From NCBI GenBank assembly GCA_964592645.1, contig CAZQFV010000028.1:1-40445 (forward strand): 40,445 nt of DNA, in the 5' to 3' direction. Each line of letters begins with the position of its first letter. Within the stretch, counting starts at the first letter, position 1. This document shows positions 1 through 8,303 of the stretch, in pieces. Source of the stretch: CAZQFV01 sp964592645. GTDB lineage: Bacteria > Chloroflexota > Chloroflexia > DTKN01. A program made the translations under genes and the position numbers. Under the pieces are notes generated by a model. That model ran no database searches and had not been told where the DNA came from. It saw only the letters and a program-made list of their open reading frames with translations.

Positions 1-52
1 TTGGTCAGACGGAGGAGCCCGTCCTGGCGGACGGGCTCCTCCGTCTGACCAA
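1..52. repeat. Perfect 24-bp inverted repeat (hairpin)
   Basis: Positions 1-24 and 29-52 are exact reverse complements around a 4-nt loop (TGGC). This could be a strong terminator stem for a gene ending just left of the window or a small palindromic repeat. No T-run follows on the + strand (next bases AACGCC), and the other flank lies outside the window, so its role is unresolved. Confidence 0.75.
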
Positions 53-158
53 CGCCTCCCCCCTAGCCCGGGGCACTCGCGGCCCGCGACCCGCGCTCCC
101 GGTGTAGCGCGCTCCGAACCCGTGTATCCGCGGCAAAAATTCAAAATTCGTGCCCACA

Positions 159-187
159 TTGCCAAAACAATACGGACATGCTATAAT
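159..187 (+). promoter_or_regulatory. Sigma70-type promoter of the cupin gene
   Basis: TTGCCA at 159-164, a 17-bp spacer and TATAAT at 182-187, preceded by TGC (extended -10). Transcription would begin near 194, which rules out the upstream in-frame ATG at 150 and supports the start at 222. Confidence 0.8.
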
Positions 188-221
188 GGGGCCACTGCAA
201 GATCCTACCAGTGGAGGAAGG

Positions 222-575
222 ATGATGGCCAAAGTCAACCTGGCGGCGCTGGGAAGCAAGATCGAGAGGGCCTGGGTGCCCGTGGAGGTCAGCCAGGTGG
301 ATAGCTACCACTGCCTGCTCGTCCTGTACGAGGGCAGCTATCCGCCTCACTACCACAACAAGGACGAGTTCTTCCTTGTCCTGGAAGGGGCCGTAGACAT
401 CGAGATCGAAGGGGGCGGCACAGTGACCCTGCACGAGAAAGAGGCCACCGTCGTCCGCGCCAACCTGCACCACCGCTCCATCGCCCGGACACCCAGGGCG
501 CTGGTGTTCCTGCTCGAGGCCCAGGATATTGCCTACAACCCCGTCGTAATGGTCGGGCAGGTCTCAGAGGAGTGA
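222..575 (+). CDS. Small cupin-domain protein
   Basis: This 117-residue, single-domain cupin is predicted to form a small cytoplasmic beta-barrel that binds a metal. Cupin motif 1 is clear: G38, H43, H45 and E49 in the spacing G-x4-H-x-H-x3-E-x6-G, followed by G56. The second motif supplies H83 or H84. The start at 222 is chosen because GGAGGAAGG lies directly upstream and the promoter's transcription start falls between 150 and 222; a second ATG follows at 225. The next gene begins about 100 bp later. Mononuclear cupins range from sugar isomerases to dioxygenases and plain binding proteins, so the substrate cannot be named. The fold is well supported; the function is unknown. Confidence 0.85.
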   Translation: MMAKVNLAALGSKIERAWVPVEVSQVDSYHCLLVLYEGSYPPHYHNKDEFFLVLEGAVDIEIEGGGTVTLHEKEATVVRANLHHRSIARTPRALVFLLEAQDIAYNPVVMVGQVSEE

Positions 576-678
576 GGAGCAAGAGTCGGCCGGCACGGAG
601 AAGATGGGCCGCGCCGGCCGCCCAGGGGCCACCAACGGGCCTCGCCGCGGAACCGATCACGGATCGCCGGAGGATTTC

Positions 679-1725
679 ATGATGGAGAACTTTCGCTCGC
701 GGATGGGCGACCTGCGCCAGGAGATGGAACGGCTGGCCGGCCAGGCGGACGAGTTGGAGCGCATCGTCCAGGAGCAGCAGGTCCGCCTGGAGGAGATGGA
801 CCTCCAGGTGCGGCAGCGGGACGAGCAACTGGCCGAGCAGCAGGCCCGCATCGAGGAGTTGGAGGCCACCCTGCGCCAGCGGGAAGAGGAGTTGGCCTCT
901 CTGCGCGCCCTCCTGGCCGAGCGCGAGGGAGCCCTGAGCCACAAAGAGGGCGAGATCTCGGTCCTCCGTTCGCAGTTGGCCGAGCGCGAGGCCGCCGAGG
1001 CCGCCCTGCGCGAGGAGCTGGCCCGCCTGACCCAGGGCACAGCCGGGGAGCCTGTCCAGGTGCCGCTGCAGGCCTTCATGGAGCGCTTCGGGGCCTTGGA
1101 GAACCTGGTCACCCGGCAGGGCAATTCGCTGGCCGGCCTGCGCACCCTGATCCAGGAAGAGATGGTCCGCCTGCACACCCGCCTGGACCACCTGGAGGCC
1201 TGCCTGGAAGGGTTGCCCGCCGCGGCCCCGCCGGCCGGCCGCGCCCCCGTCGCCCCCGCCGCGCCGACGACGCCCACCGTGGCCCCCGCCAAGCTCGCCG
1301 TGACCCCCGTCGAACCCACCGTGGCCCCGCCGCCCGTGGAGTTGGTCGCCGCCCCCGAAGTGGCGGACCCCATCCAAGCGGCGCTCCTGGAAGCGCTAGA
1401 GAGCCTGCCGCTGGCGCGGACCATCGGCCTGGCCGGCCGCGATGGGCTGAGCGTCGAGTCGGTGGGGCGCGGCGAACAGGCCCTGGACCAACCCCTGGAG
1501 GTGGAACTGGCCGACCTGACAGCGGAGGCCGCCCGCGTGGCCAACGCGCTGGGCGTCGGCCCGCTGCTGACACTGGGCTTCCAGGCCGGGGAGGAGCACT
1601 GCCTGCTCTCCCCGCTCGACGAAGACCACTTCGCCTTTGTGCTGACTCCCGCCGAATCGCCGGCCGACTTTCGCCTGGCCCAGGCCGTGCTGCTGCAGAC
1701 GGTCAGCCGGCTGCGCGACCTCTAG
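679..1725 (+). CDS. Coiled-coil protein with C-terminal roadblock/LC7-like domain
   Basis: 348 residues with no signal peptide or membrane segment, so probably cytoplasmic. Residues about 5-130 are a Glu/Gln/Arg/Leu-rich coiled coil with heptad repeats. A short helical stretch and an Ala/Pro/Val-rich linker (about 180-225) follow. The last 120 residues resemble the roadblock/LC7 fold: an opening helix, a strand reading RTIGLAGRDGLSVES, a helix with AARVANALGVG, then paired strands ending in a helix. Roadblock proteins usually regulate or scaffold small Ras-like GTPases (MglA type). The start at 679 follows CCGGAGGA; an upstream in-frame ATG at 604 has no ribosome site. It ends 8 bp before the DUF503 gene, so the two are probably cotranscribed. 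The coiled coil is certain; the roadblock call is by sequence feel only. Confidence 0.75.
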   Translation: MMENFRSRMGDLRQEMERLAGQADELERIVQEQQVRLEEMDLQVRQRDEQLAEQQARIEELEATLRQREEELASLRALLAEREGALSHKEGEISVLRSQLAEREAAEAALREELARLTQGTAGEPVQVPLQAFMERFGALENLVTRQGNSLAGLRTLIQEEMVRLHTRLDHLEACLEGLPAAAPPAGRAPVAPAAPTTPTVAPAKLAVTPVEPTVAPPPVELVAAPEVADPIQAALLEALESLPLARTIGLAGRDGLSVESVGRGEQALDQPLEVELADLTAEAARVANALGVGPLLTLGFQAGEEHCLLSPLDEDHFAFVLTPAESPADFRLAQAVLLQTVSRLRDL

Positions 1726-1733
1726 GGGGAACC

Positions 1734-2018
1734 GTGTCCATCGGATACTGCCAGATCGACCTGCACATCCCATCCTCGCACTCCCTCAAGGAGAAGCGCA
1801 GCATCGTCCGCTCCATCATCGCCCGCGTGAGCCAGCAGTTCAACGTTTCTATCGCCGAATTGGACCACCAGGACGTCTGGCAGGCAGCCAGCCTGGGGGT
1901 GGTCTGTATCTCCTACGAGGCCGCCCGGCTGCACCAGCAGCTCGAGTCCGTAGTTCACTGGGTGGAGCAGAACCGGCCCGACGTCGAAATCGTCGACTAC
2001 CGTATCGAGATGCTGTAG
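1734..2018 (+). CDS. DUF503 family protein
   Basis: 94 residues starting at GTG, with AGGGGG overlapping the stop codon of the previous gene. The N-terminal half carries the DUF503 signature: a strand, then SHSLKEKRSIVRSII, then a region with FNVSIAEL. DUF503 proteins (YlxP of Bacillus belongs here) are small ferredoxin-like folds often found near rbfA and infB, with no firmly established reaction. Here the neighbours are a roadblock protein upstream and murT downstream, not the ribosome-maturation genes. The family assignment is confident; no function is claimed. Confidence 0.88.
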   Translation: MSIGYCQIDLHIPSSHSLKEKRSIVRSIIARVSQQFNVSIAELDHQDVWQAASLGVVCISYEAARLHQQLESVVHWVEQNRPDVEIVDYRIEML

Positions 2019-2044
2019 CGGACGCTAACCGTCGAATAGACTGG

Positions 2045-2083
2045 GCGGGGTGATGGAGCGATCCTCACCCCGCGGGACTTTTT
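2045..2083 (+). terminator. Hairpin with T-run between DUF503 gene and murT
   Basis: GCGGGGTGA (2045-2053) pairs perfectly with TCACCCCGC (2065-2073) across an 11-nt loop, and GGGAC-TTTTT follows at 2074-2083. The layout resembles an intrinsic terminator or attenuator, although five bases separate the stem from the T-run. It sits immediately before the preferred murT start at 2086 and overlaps the alternative starts at 2050/2053. Confidence 0.5.
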
Positions 2084-2085
2084 CC

Positions 2086-3474
2086 ATGGCCCTGCTGCAC
2101 TTCCTGGCCCTCCTGGCCGGCCGCGGCGCCGGGTTCCTCAGCCGCCGCCTGGGACTGGGCGGCGGGACGACCTTCCCCGGCCTCCTGGCCCAGCGCCTGG
2201 CCCCCGGTCTCGTGCCGACCCTCTGCGCGCGCCTGCCCCGCGGCACCCTGTTGATCACCGGGACCAACGGCAAGACGACCACCGCCCGCATGCTGGCCCA
2301 GGTCCTGCGGCAGGCGGGGTGGCAGCCGATCCACAACCGGGCCGGGGCCAACCTGGTCGACGGCATCGCCACCGCCCTGCTCTATGCCGGCGATTGGCGC
2401 GGCCGGCCGGCCGGCGACAGCGGCCTCTTCGAGGTGGACGAGGCCCACCTGCCCCGCGCCCTGCCCCTCTGCCGGCCGCGCCTGGTCCTGCTGCACAACC
2501 TCTTTCGCGACCAGTTAGACCGCTACGGCGAGGTCGACCATGTAGCCGGCCTGTGGCGCGAGGCCCTGCGGGCCCTGCCCGCCTCCGCCACCGTCGCCCT
2601 CAACGCCGACGATCCGGCCGTGGCCGATCTGGGGCGCGACATGCCGGCCCGCGTGCTCTACTACGGCCTGGACGCCCCCGAGCTGGGCCGAGAGGCCCCC
2701 GACCATACGGCCGATGCCCGCTACTGCCGGCGCTGCGGTGCGCCCTACACCTACGCCCCGGCCTACTACGGCCACATCGGCCTCTACCGCTGCCCCCGCT
2801 GCGGCCACGCCCGCCCCCGGCCCGACGTTCACCTGACCGGCCTGCAACTGCGGGGCGACCAGGGCGCCGCCGGGCACCTGGTGACCCCCATCGGAGAGCG
2901 CGACTTTTCTATACCGCTGCCCGGCCTCTACAACGTCTACAACGGCCTGGCGGCCGTCGCCGCGGCCCTGGCGCTGGGCATCGACCTGGATGGGGCCCTG
3001 GCGGCCCTGGTCGCGTTCCATGCGGCGTTCGGCCGGCTGGAGCGCGTCCAGGCCGCCGGGCGGCAGATCTTTTTCGCCCTCATCAAGAACCCGGTGGGCG
3101 CGGGACAGGTCGTGCAGATGCTCACCCAGGACGCAGAGCCCCGGGGCTACATGATCGTGATCAACGACCGCATCGCCGACGGCACCGACGTCTCCTGGCT
3201 GTGGGACGCGGATTTTGAAGCGCTGGCCGGCCGCGTCTCCTTTGCCGTGGTCTCCGGAACGCGGGCCCCGGATATGGCCGTCCGCCTGCGCTACGCCGGC
3301 GTGGCCGAGGAGCAGATCATCGTGCAGCAGGACCTGGCGGCAGCGCTCGACGCTGCCCTGGCCCGCACGCCCGACGGAGGCACCCTCTATCTCCTGCCCA
3401 CCTATACCGCGATGCTCGAAGTGCGCGCCCTGATGTCCCGCCGCGGGTACGTGGCGCCGTTCTGGGAGGACTGA
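2086..3474 (+). CDS. murT: MurT-like Mur ligase (lipid II isoglutaminyl synthase subunit)
   Basis: 462 residues. MurT with GatD amidates the alpha-carboxyl of D-Glu in lipid II to D-isoglutamine, on the cytoplasmic face of the membrane. Visible parts are an N-terminal GGGTTFPG motif, the ATP-binding loop GTNGKTTT (about 59-66), the MurT-typical LFRDQLDRYGEVD, a four-cysteine zinc ribbon (C214, C217, C236, C239) inserted in the Mur ligase core, and a C-terminal DUF1727 domain with KNPVGAGQV and the late motif DGTDVSWLWD. The start at 2086 fits the family N-terminus but has no good ribosome site. In-frame GTG 2050 and ATG 2053 are alternatives and lie inside a hairpin. GatD, normally adjacent, is absent: the next gene is a histidine kinase starting one base after the stop. 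Confidence 0.9.
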   Translation: MALLHFLALLAGRGAGFLSRRLGLGGGTTFPGLLAQRLAPGLVPTLCARLPRGTLLITGTNGKTTTARMLAQVLRQAGWQPIHNRAGANLVDGIATALLYAGDWRGRPAGDSGLFEVDEAHLPRALPLCRPRLVLLHNLFRDQLDRYGEVDHVAGLWREALRALPASATVALNADDPAVADLGRDMPARVLYYGLDAPELGREAPDHTADARYCRRCGAPYTYAPAYYGHIGLYRCPRCGHARPRPDVHLTGLQLRGDQGAAGHLVTPIGERDFSIPLPGLYNVYNGLAAVAAALALGIDLDGALAALVAFHAAFGRLERVQAAGRQIFFALIKNPVGAGQVVQMLTQDAEPRGYMIVINDRIADGTDVSWLWDADFEALAGRVSFAVVSGTRAPDMAVRLRYAGVAEEQIIVQQDLAAALDAALARTPDGGTLYLLPTYTAMLEVRALMSRRGYVAPFWED

Positions 3475-3475
3475 C

Positions 3476-5764
3476 ATGAGCACCTGGCTGTACGCCCGGG
3501 ACCTGCCCCTCCAGGAGACCGCCCGCCGCCTGCGGGCGCTGTTGGAAGCGATCCAGGATATAGTCATCGTCATCGGCACCGATGGGCGCTACATGGACGT
3601 GGCGCCCACGCGGATCGACCTGCTGTATCGTCCACCGGCCGATATCGTGGGTCTGACCCCGTTCGACATCTTTCCCCCCGAGCAGGCCCGTTTCTTCCAA
3701 CAAGCCGTGGAGCGCACAATTCAGAGCCGGCAGCTCGTGACGATCGAGTACGCCCTGCCCATCGCAGACCAGGAGCTCTGGTTCGAAGGCCGGCTCTCCC
3801 CCATCCTCGACGAGCAGGGACAGGTGACCGCCGCGTTGCTGGTGGCCCGCGACATCACCGCCCAACGCCGCGCCCAGGAGGCGCTGCGCGAGAGCGAGGA
3901 AAAGTACCGCACGCTGGTCGAGCAGTCGAACGCCGCCATCTACCTCCTCTACGGCCGGCGCTTTGTCTTTGTCAATCGGCGGTTCACCGAGATGTTTGGC
4001 GTATCCTACGAGGAGGTCGGCGCCCCCGATTTCGACTTTACGGACCTGGTGGCCCCGCAGAGCCGGCCGTTGGTGGAAGAGCGCGATCGGCAGGTAGCCC
4101 GGGGCGAGCCGGTGCCGCCGAGATACGAGTTCGTCGCCCAGACGAAGGGCGGCCGCGAGATGATCGTCGAGGTCTCGGTGGCCTACATCCCCTACCGCGG
4201 CGGGATCGCCACGCAGGGCATCGTCCAGGACATCACCGACCGCAAGCGCGCCGAGACCGCGCTCCAGGAGAGCGAGGAGCGCTATCGCCGGCTCATCGAG
4301 ATCATGCCCGAAGGGGTGGCGGTGCACCAGGGCGGCATTCTGCGTATGGCCAACACGGCCGGGATCAGGCTGCTGGGCTACGATTCTCCCGACGAGGTCC
4401 TGGGCCGGCCGATTATGGAGTTCGTCCATCCCGACGACCGGGCTGTGGTCCTCGAACGCACCCGCGCCATGTTCGAGCGCGGGGAGATGGTCTCGCCCCT
4501 GGAGGAGCGCATGCTCCGCAAGGACGGCAGCGTTGCCCTGGTTGAGGTGGTCGGCGCTCCTTTTCTCCTGGGCGGCGAGCCGGCCGCCCTGGTGGTGCTC
4601 CGCGATATCGCCGAGCGCCGCCGTCTGGAGGAGCAGTTGCGCCAGGCCCAGAAGATGGAGGCGGTCGGCCGCCTGGCCGGGGGCGTGGCCCACGACTTTA
4701 ACAACCTCCTGACGGCCATCAACGGCTACGCCGACCTCCTGCTGAGCGGGCTACGCCCCGAGGATCCCCTGTACCATGAGATCGAGGCCATCCTGCGGGC
4801 CGGCCGGCGCGCGGCTGCCCTAACGCAGCAACTGCTGGCCTTTAGCCGCAAGCAGGTCATGGAGCTGTGCGTCGTCGACCTGGGCCGGGTGCTCGAAGAC
4901 CTGGCGGGGATGCTGCGGCGCCTCATCAGCGAGGACATCGAGCTTCAGGTGTTTGCCGACCCCCATGCCGGCAATGTGCGGATCGATCCCGCGCAGATGG
5001 AGCAGGTCATCGTCAACCTGGTGCTGAACGCCCGCGATGCTATGCCCGACGGCGGCCGGCTGACGCTGGAGCTGAGCAGCGCCGACCTGGATGAGACCTA
5101 CGCCTACGAGCATGCCGAGGTCATCCCCGGACGGTACGTGTGCCTGGCGGTGAGCGATACAGGCCAGGGGATATCGCCGGAGGTGCGCCGGCACCTCTTC
5201 GAGCCGTTCTTTACCACCAAAGAAAAAGGGGCCGGCCTGGGGTTGGCCACGGCCTATGGGATCGTCAAACAGTTCGAGGGCCACATCCAGGTATATTCCG
5301 AACTCGGACAGGGGACGACCTTCAAGGTCTATCTGCCCCAGGTAGTGGAAGAAGAGACCCCCCGGCCGGCCGTCGACGTCGTCGCCTGGCCCCAGGGGAC
5401 GGAGACGGTGCTGGTCGTGGAGGACAACGAGATGGTCCGCAGCCTGGCCGGGCGCGTCCTGCGCCGCCAGGGCTACACGCTGCTGGAAGCGGGAAGCGGG
5501 GAGGAGGCCCTGCGCCTGGCCGCCCAGCATTCCGGCCCGATCCACCTCCTGTTGACCGACGTGGTGATGCCGCAGATGAGCGGGCGAGACCTGGCGAATC
5601 GGCTGTGCCGGGAGCGGCCGGGGCTGCGGGTGTTGTACATGTCCGGCTACACCGACAACGTGATCGCCCACCATGGCGTGTTGGAGCCGGGCACGCCTCT
5701 GATCCAGAAGCCGTTCACTCCCCAGGCGCTGGCGCAGAAGGTGCGAGCGGTGTTGGACCAGTAG
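3476..5764 (+). CDS. Hybrid sensor histidine kinase (PAS x3, HisKA, HATPase, receiver)
   Basis: 762 residues with no obvious membrane helix, so probably a cytoplasmic sensor. Three PAS domains occupy about 15-130, 140-258 and 265-383, each ending in a typical PAS/PAC tail (RDIT, QDIT, RDIA). The phosphorylated H-box His is H406 in GGVAHDFNN. The ATPase domain shows the N-box around N518, G1 box DTGQG at 561-565, the F-box FEPFFTTK and the G2 box GAGLGLAT. The C-terminal receiver has acidic pocket E649/D650, phosphoacceptor D695 (LLTDVVMP) and K745. The order fits intramolecular phosphotransfer from H406 to D695. There is no DNA-binding output domain, so a partner protein is expected elsewhere. 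GGGAGG sits just before the start, one base after the murT stop, so translation is probably coupled. The signal sensed is unknown. Confidence 0.95.
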   Translation: MSTWLYARDLPLQETARRLRALLEAIQDIVIVIGTDGRYMDVAPTRIDLLYRPPADIVGLTPFDIFPPEQARFFQQAVERTIQSRQLVTIEYALPIADQELWFEGRLSPILDEQGQVTAALLVARDITAQRRAQEALRESEEKYRTLVEQSNAAIYLLYGRRFVFVNRRFTEMFGVSYEEVGAPDFDFTDLVAPQSRPLVEERDRQVARGEPVPPRYEFVAQTKGGREMIVEVSVAYIPYRGGIATQGIVQDITDRKRAETALQESEERYRRLIEIMPEGVAVHQGGILRMANTAGIRLLGYDSPDEVLGRPIMEFVHPDDRAVVLERTRAMFERGEMVSPLEERMLRKDGSVALVEVVGAPFLLGGEPAALVVLRDIAERRRLEEQLRQAQKMEAVGRLAGGVAHDFNNLLTAINGYADLLLSGLRPEDPLYHEIEAILRAGRRAAALTQQLLAFSRKQVMELCVVDLGRVLEDLAGMLRRLISEDIELQVFADPHAGNVRIDPAQMEQVIVNLVLNARDAMPDGGRLTLELSSADLDETYAYEHAEVIPGRYVCLAVSDTGQGISPEVRRHLFEPFFTTKEKGAGLGLATAYGIVKQFEGHIQVYSELGQGTTFKVYLPQVVEEETPRPAVDVVAWPQGTETVLVVEDNEMVRSLAGRVLRRQGYTLLEAGSGEEALRLAAQHSGPIHLLLTDVVMPQMSGRDLANRLCRERPGLRVLYMSGYTDNVIAHHGVLEPGTPLIQKPFTPQALAQKVRAVLDQ

Positions 5765-5806
5765 GGAGAAGGGGAGAGGGACAGGAAGAACCCTTTGTCG
5801 AGCGGC

Positions 5807-5835
5807 TTGACAAGCGTCCGGAAATATACTATACT
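5807..5835 (+). promoter_or_regulatory. Sigma70-type promoter of comEA
   Basis: A consensus TTGACA at 5807-5812, a 17-bp spacer and TATACT at 5830-5835 (an overlapping TATACT begins at 5825). The leader is about 35 nt, with GGGAGGGG just before the ATG at 5878. Confidence 0.8.
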
Positions 5836-5877
5836 AGCGGTGTAAGCATCGAGTTGTAACACAACAGGGAGGGGAAG

Positions 5878-6501
5878 ATGGAGCGCCTACACCGCTTCCG
5901 CTGGCTTATCACGGCCGGCTTGGTCCTGCTGACCATCGGGGCCTGCTACCTCCTCTGGCGGCCGGCCCCGCCGGAGCCGGCCCCCGTCGCCGCGATCGTC
6001 GTCTACACGCCCACCCCGCCGCCAAGCCCGACACCCGCGCCCACCCCCGCCCCGCCGCCGATCATCGTCTATGTCAGCGGCGCCGTGGCCCACCCCGGGG
6101 TGTACGCCCTGCCCCCGGACGCCCGCGTGGCCGACGCCCTGGCGGCCGCCGGGGGACCCCTGGACGGGGCCGATCTTGCCCCCGTCAACCTGGCCCGCCG
6201 CCTGCGCGACGAGGAGCAGGTACACATCCCCCGCCCGGGAGAGACCCCGTTGGCGCTGCCGACGCCGCTTTTGCCGGCCGCGGCCACGCCGGGCGGGGGG
6301 ACGGCGGGCCTGGTCAATATCAACGCCGCCAGCGCCGCCGAACTGGACAGCCTGCCGGGCATCGGGCCGGGCTACGCCCAGCGCATCGTAGAGTACCGCG
6401 AGAGCCACGGCCCCTTTGCCACGGTCGAGGAGATTCAGAACGTCCCCGGCATCGGGCCGGCTACTTTTGCGCGGATTCGGGACCTGATCACGGTGCACTG
6501 A
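5878..6501 (+). CDS. comEA: ComEA-like DNA-binding protein (SLBB + helix-hairpin-helix)
   Basis: 207 residues. ComEA is the membrane-anchored receptor that binds incoming double-stranded DNA during transformation and helps pull it through the envelope. A single N-terminal membrane helix (about 11-29) is followed by a Pro/Thr-rich spacer, an SLBB-type beta-grasp domain (about 62-122, IIVYVSGAVAHPGVYAL) and two helix-hairpin-helix motifs at the C-terminus: INAASAAELDSLPGIGPGYA and IQNVPGIGPATFARI. The order is the standard Gram-positive ComEA plan. It has its own promoter. No comEC or comF lies next to it, so competence here is inferred from the family, not from the operon. The downstream AOR operon runs convergently. 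Confidence 0.92.
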   Translation: MERLHRFRWLITAGLVLLTIGACYLLWRPAPPEPAPVAAIVVYTPTPPPSPTPAPTPAPPPIIVYVSGAVAHPGVYALPPDARVADALAAAGGPLDGADLAPVNLARRLRDEEQVHIPRPGETPLALPTPLLPAAATPGGGTAGLVNINAASAAELDSLPGIGPGYAQRIVEYRESHGPFATVEEIQNVPGIGPATFARIRDLITVH

Positions 6502-6511
6502 TCTGGGAGCA

Positions 6512-6540
6512 AGGAAAAAGGAGGCCGGAATCCCTCCTGC
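6512..6540 (-). terminator. Intrinsic terminator of the aldehyde oxidoreductase operon
   Basis: On the minus strand AGGAGG pairs with CCTCCT across an 8-nt loop and is followed directly by a T-run (AGGAGG/CCTCCT at 6519-6524 and 6533-6538, A-run 6515-6519 on the + strand). It lies between convergent comEA and the AOR gene. The stem is short but the T-tract is well placed for minus-strand transcripts. Confidence 0.6.
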
Positions 6541-6551
6541 CTGCCGTCCAC

Positions 6552-8303
6552 TTATCGCACCATCTGCCCATACGCCTCCATCGCCTCCCGTAGGAACCCC
6601 TCCTCCAGCGTCCCCCACGCCGAGGGCGTCTCCAGGATGCGCCGGGGAATACGCACCTGCGCCAGGTCGAACCCTTCCCGCACTTTGAAGGCGTACTTGC
6701 GGCGCAGCGTTTCCGCGCCCAGGCGCGCCAGCTCGTCGGCGGAGCGCTCGAAGCCGGACGCGGCCAACGCCCGCTGCACCACTTCGGGGGTATAGACGCC
6801 GCGGGCAAAGAAGCAGATCACCAGGCTGGCCAGCACCTGCCGCCAACGCTCCTCCTGCACCAGCGCCTCGGCCACCCCCTGGGGGGTGAGCGGCCGGCCG
6901 AGGGCCTTCTGGTCGATGCTGTAGCCGGCGCTGTCCAGGTGGCTGTGGCGCGACCCGGTGAGGTAGGTCAGGTGGACGGCCGGCCCGGTGTGGTAGCCGG
7001 GCATCTCGTTGCCGCCAAAGGCCAGGGCAAAGTCGCCGCCACCGTAGGCCGCCGCGGCATGCTCCGCCCCGCGGGCCAGGGCGCGGTAAAAGTCGTTCGG
7101 CTGGGAGACGATGCGCCGGGCGGCGGCGATGTAGGTCGGATAATTTCCCCAGGCCAGTTCCAGCCCGTCGGTCTCCTGGCGCGAGATCAGTCCCTGCTGC
7201 AGCGCCTCGGTGGCCCAGGCCAGGGTAACGCCCGTGCTCATCACGTCCAATCCCAGCACCTCGATCTCGTCCAACAGCCGCAGCATCCCCGGCACATCGC
7301 TGCCGCCGAGCATGCTGCCGACGGCGTAGAGCGGCTCGTGGTCGTAGCCGATCATGGTGGTCTTGTAGAAATAGGGGTCATGGGGATAGGGCTGGCGCAG
7401 CGTGGCCAGGTGGATGCAGGCCACCGGGCAGTGGGCGCAGGCCACGCGCCGGCCCAGGTAGCGTTCGGCCAGGCGTTCGCCGGAGATCTCCGCCGCCCCC
7501 TCGAAAGTGCCGGCCTGCAGGTTGCGCGTGGGCAGAGCGCCGATGGCATCCAGCGGCAGGACATTCATCGGCGTGCCCAGTTCGTGGTACTTTTGCATCA
7601 AAGGTGACTCGGTGGCGGCGCGAAAGACCTCGTCGTAGACGGCGCGGTAGGCCTTGCGGTCGGGCGGCAGCAGCGCCCGCCGGCCGGCCACCACCAGAGC
7701 CTTGAGCTTCTTGCTGCCAAAGACGGCCCCCAGCCCCAGCCGACCAAAGTGGCGGTAGGTCTCGGTGATCACGCCGGCGTACGAGACCAGGCGCTCGCCG
7801 GCCCTCCCGATGCGCAGGATCGTGCGCATGCCGCGGCCCGTCTCGCGCTCGCGGACGACGCTGCCCACCGTGTAGGAAGAGCCCATGTCCCACAGCGCCG
7901 AGGCGTCCCGGAAGTGCACCTGCCCATCCTCGATCGCCAGGTAGATGGGCGCGACGCTGGCCCCGCGGACGACAATCGCCCCGTACCCGGCCATGCGGAT
8001 GGCCACGGCGCTGCGCCCCCCGGCGTGGCTCTCCCCCAGGTTGCCGGTGTGCGGCGACTTGAACATGGCCACCGTCTTGGAGGCCAGGGGGAAGAAGCCC
8101 ACCAACGGCCCCACGGCCAGGATAATGGGGTTCCCCGGCGCCAGGGGGTCGGTCCCGGCCGGGCACTCCTCCTCCAGCAGGCGAATCGCCACGCCGGCCC
8201 CACCGAGCCCCTCCGCAAAGAGCTCGGCCCGCTCCTCCACGGCAAAGGAGCGCCGGCCCAGGTCCACGTAGAGCACGCGGCGCAGCGGGTCGTCCTTACC
8301 CAT
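6552..8303 (-). CDS. Tungsten-type aldehyde ferredoxin oxidoreductase
   Basis: 583 residues. AOR-family enzymes oxidise aldehydes to carboxylic acids, or reduce acids with low-potential electrons, at a tungsten or molybdenum bis-pterin site next to a [4Fe-4S] cluster. The N-terminal AFOR domain shows GGAGVAIRLL and SPHTGNLGESHAGGRSA. The cluster ligands appear as C-x2-C-x3-C (CAHCPVAC) in the middle and a late Cys in VICFFARG, the AOR arrangement. LGLDVMSTG matches the pterin-contact region. The start ATG overlaps the end of the ferredoxin gene by 8 bp (8296-8303), so the two are translationally coupled. Such electron-transfer subunits often accompany bacterial AORs. Family members differ in substrate; which aldehyde is used cannot be read here. 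Confidence 0.92.
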   Translation of the reverse strand: MGKDDPLRRVLYVDLGRRSFAVEERAELFAEGLGGAGVAIRLLEEECPAGTDPLAPGNPIILAVGPLVGFFPLASKTVAMFKSPHTGNLGESHAGGRSAVAIRMAGYGAIVVRGASVAPIYLAIEDGQVHFRDASALWDMGSSYTVGSVVRERETGRGMRTILRIGRAGERLVSYAGVITETYRHFGRLGLGAVFGSKKLKALVVAGRRALLPPDRKAYRAVYDEVFRAATESPLMQKYHELGTPMNVLPLDAIGALPTRNLQAGTFEGAAEISGERLAERYLGRRVACAHCPVACIHLATLRQPYPHDPYFYKTTMIGYDHEPLYAVGSMLGGSDVPGMLRLLDEIEVLGLDVMSTGVTLAWATEALQQGLISRQETDGLELAWGNYPTYIAAARRIVSQPNDFYRALARGAEHAAAAYGGGDFALAFGGNEMPGYHTGPAVHLTYLTGSRHSHLDSAGYSIDQKALGRPLTPQGVAEALVQEERWRQVLASLVICFFARGVYTPEVVQRALAASGFERSADELARLGAETLRRKYAFKVREGFDLAQVRIPRRILETPSAWGTLEEGFLREAMEAYGQMVR

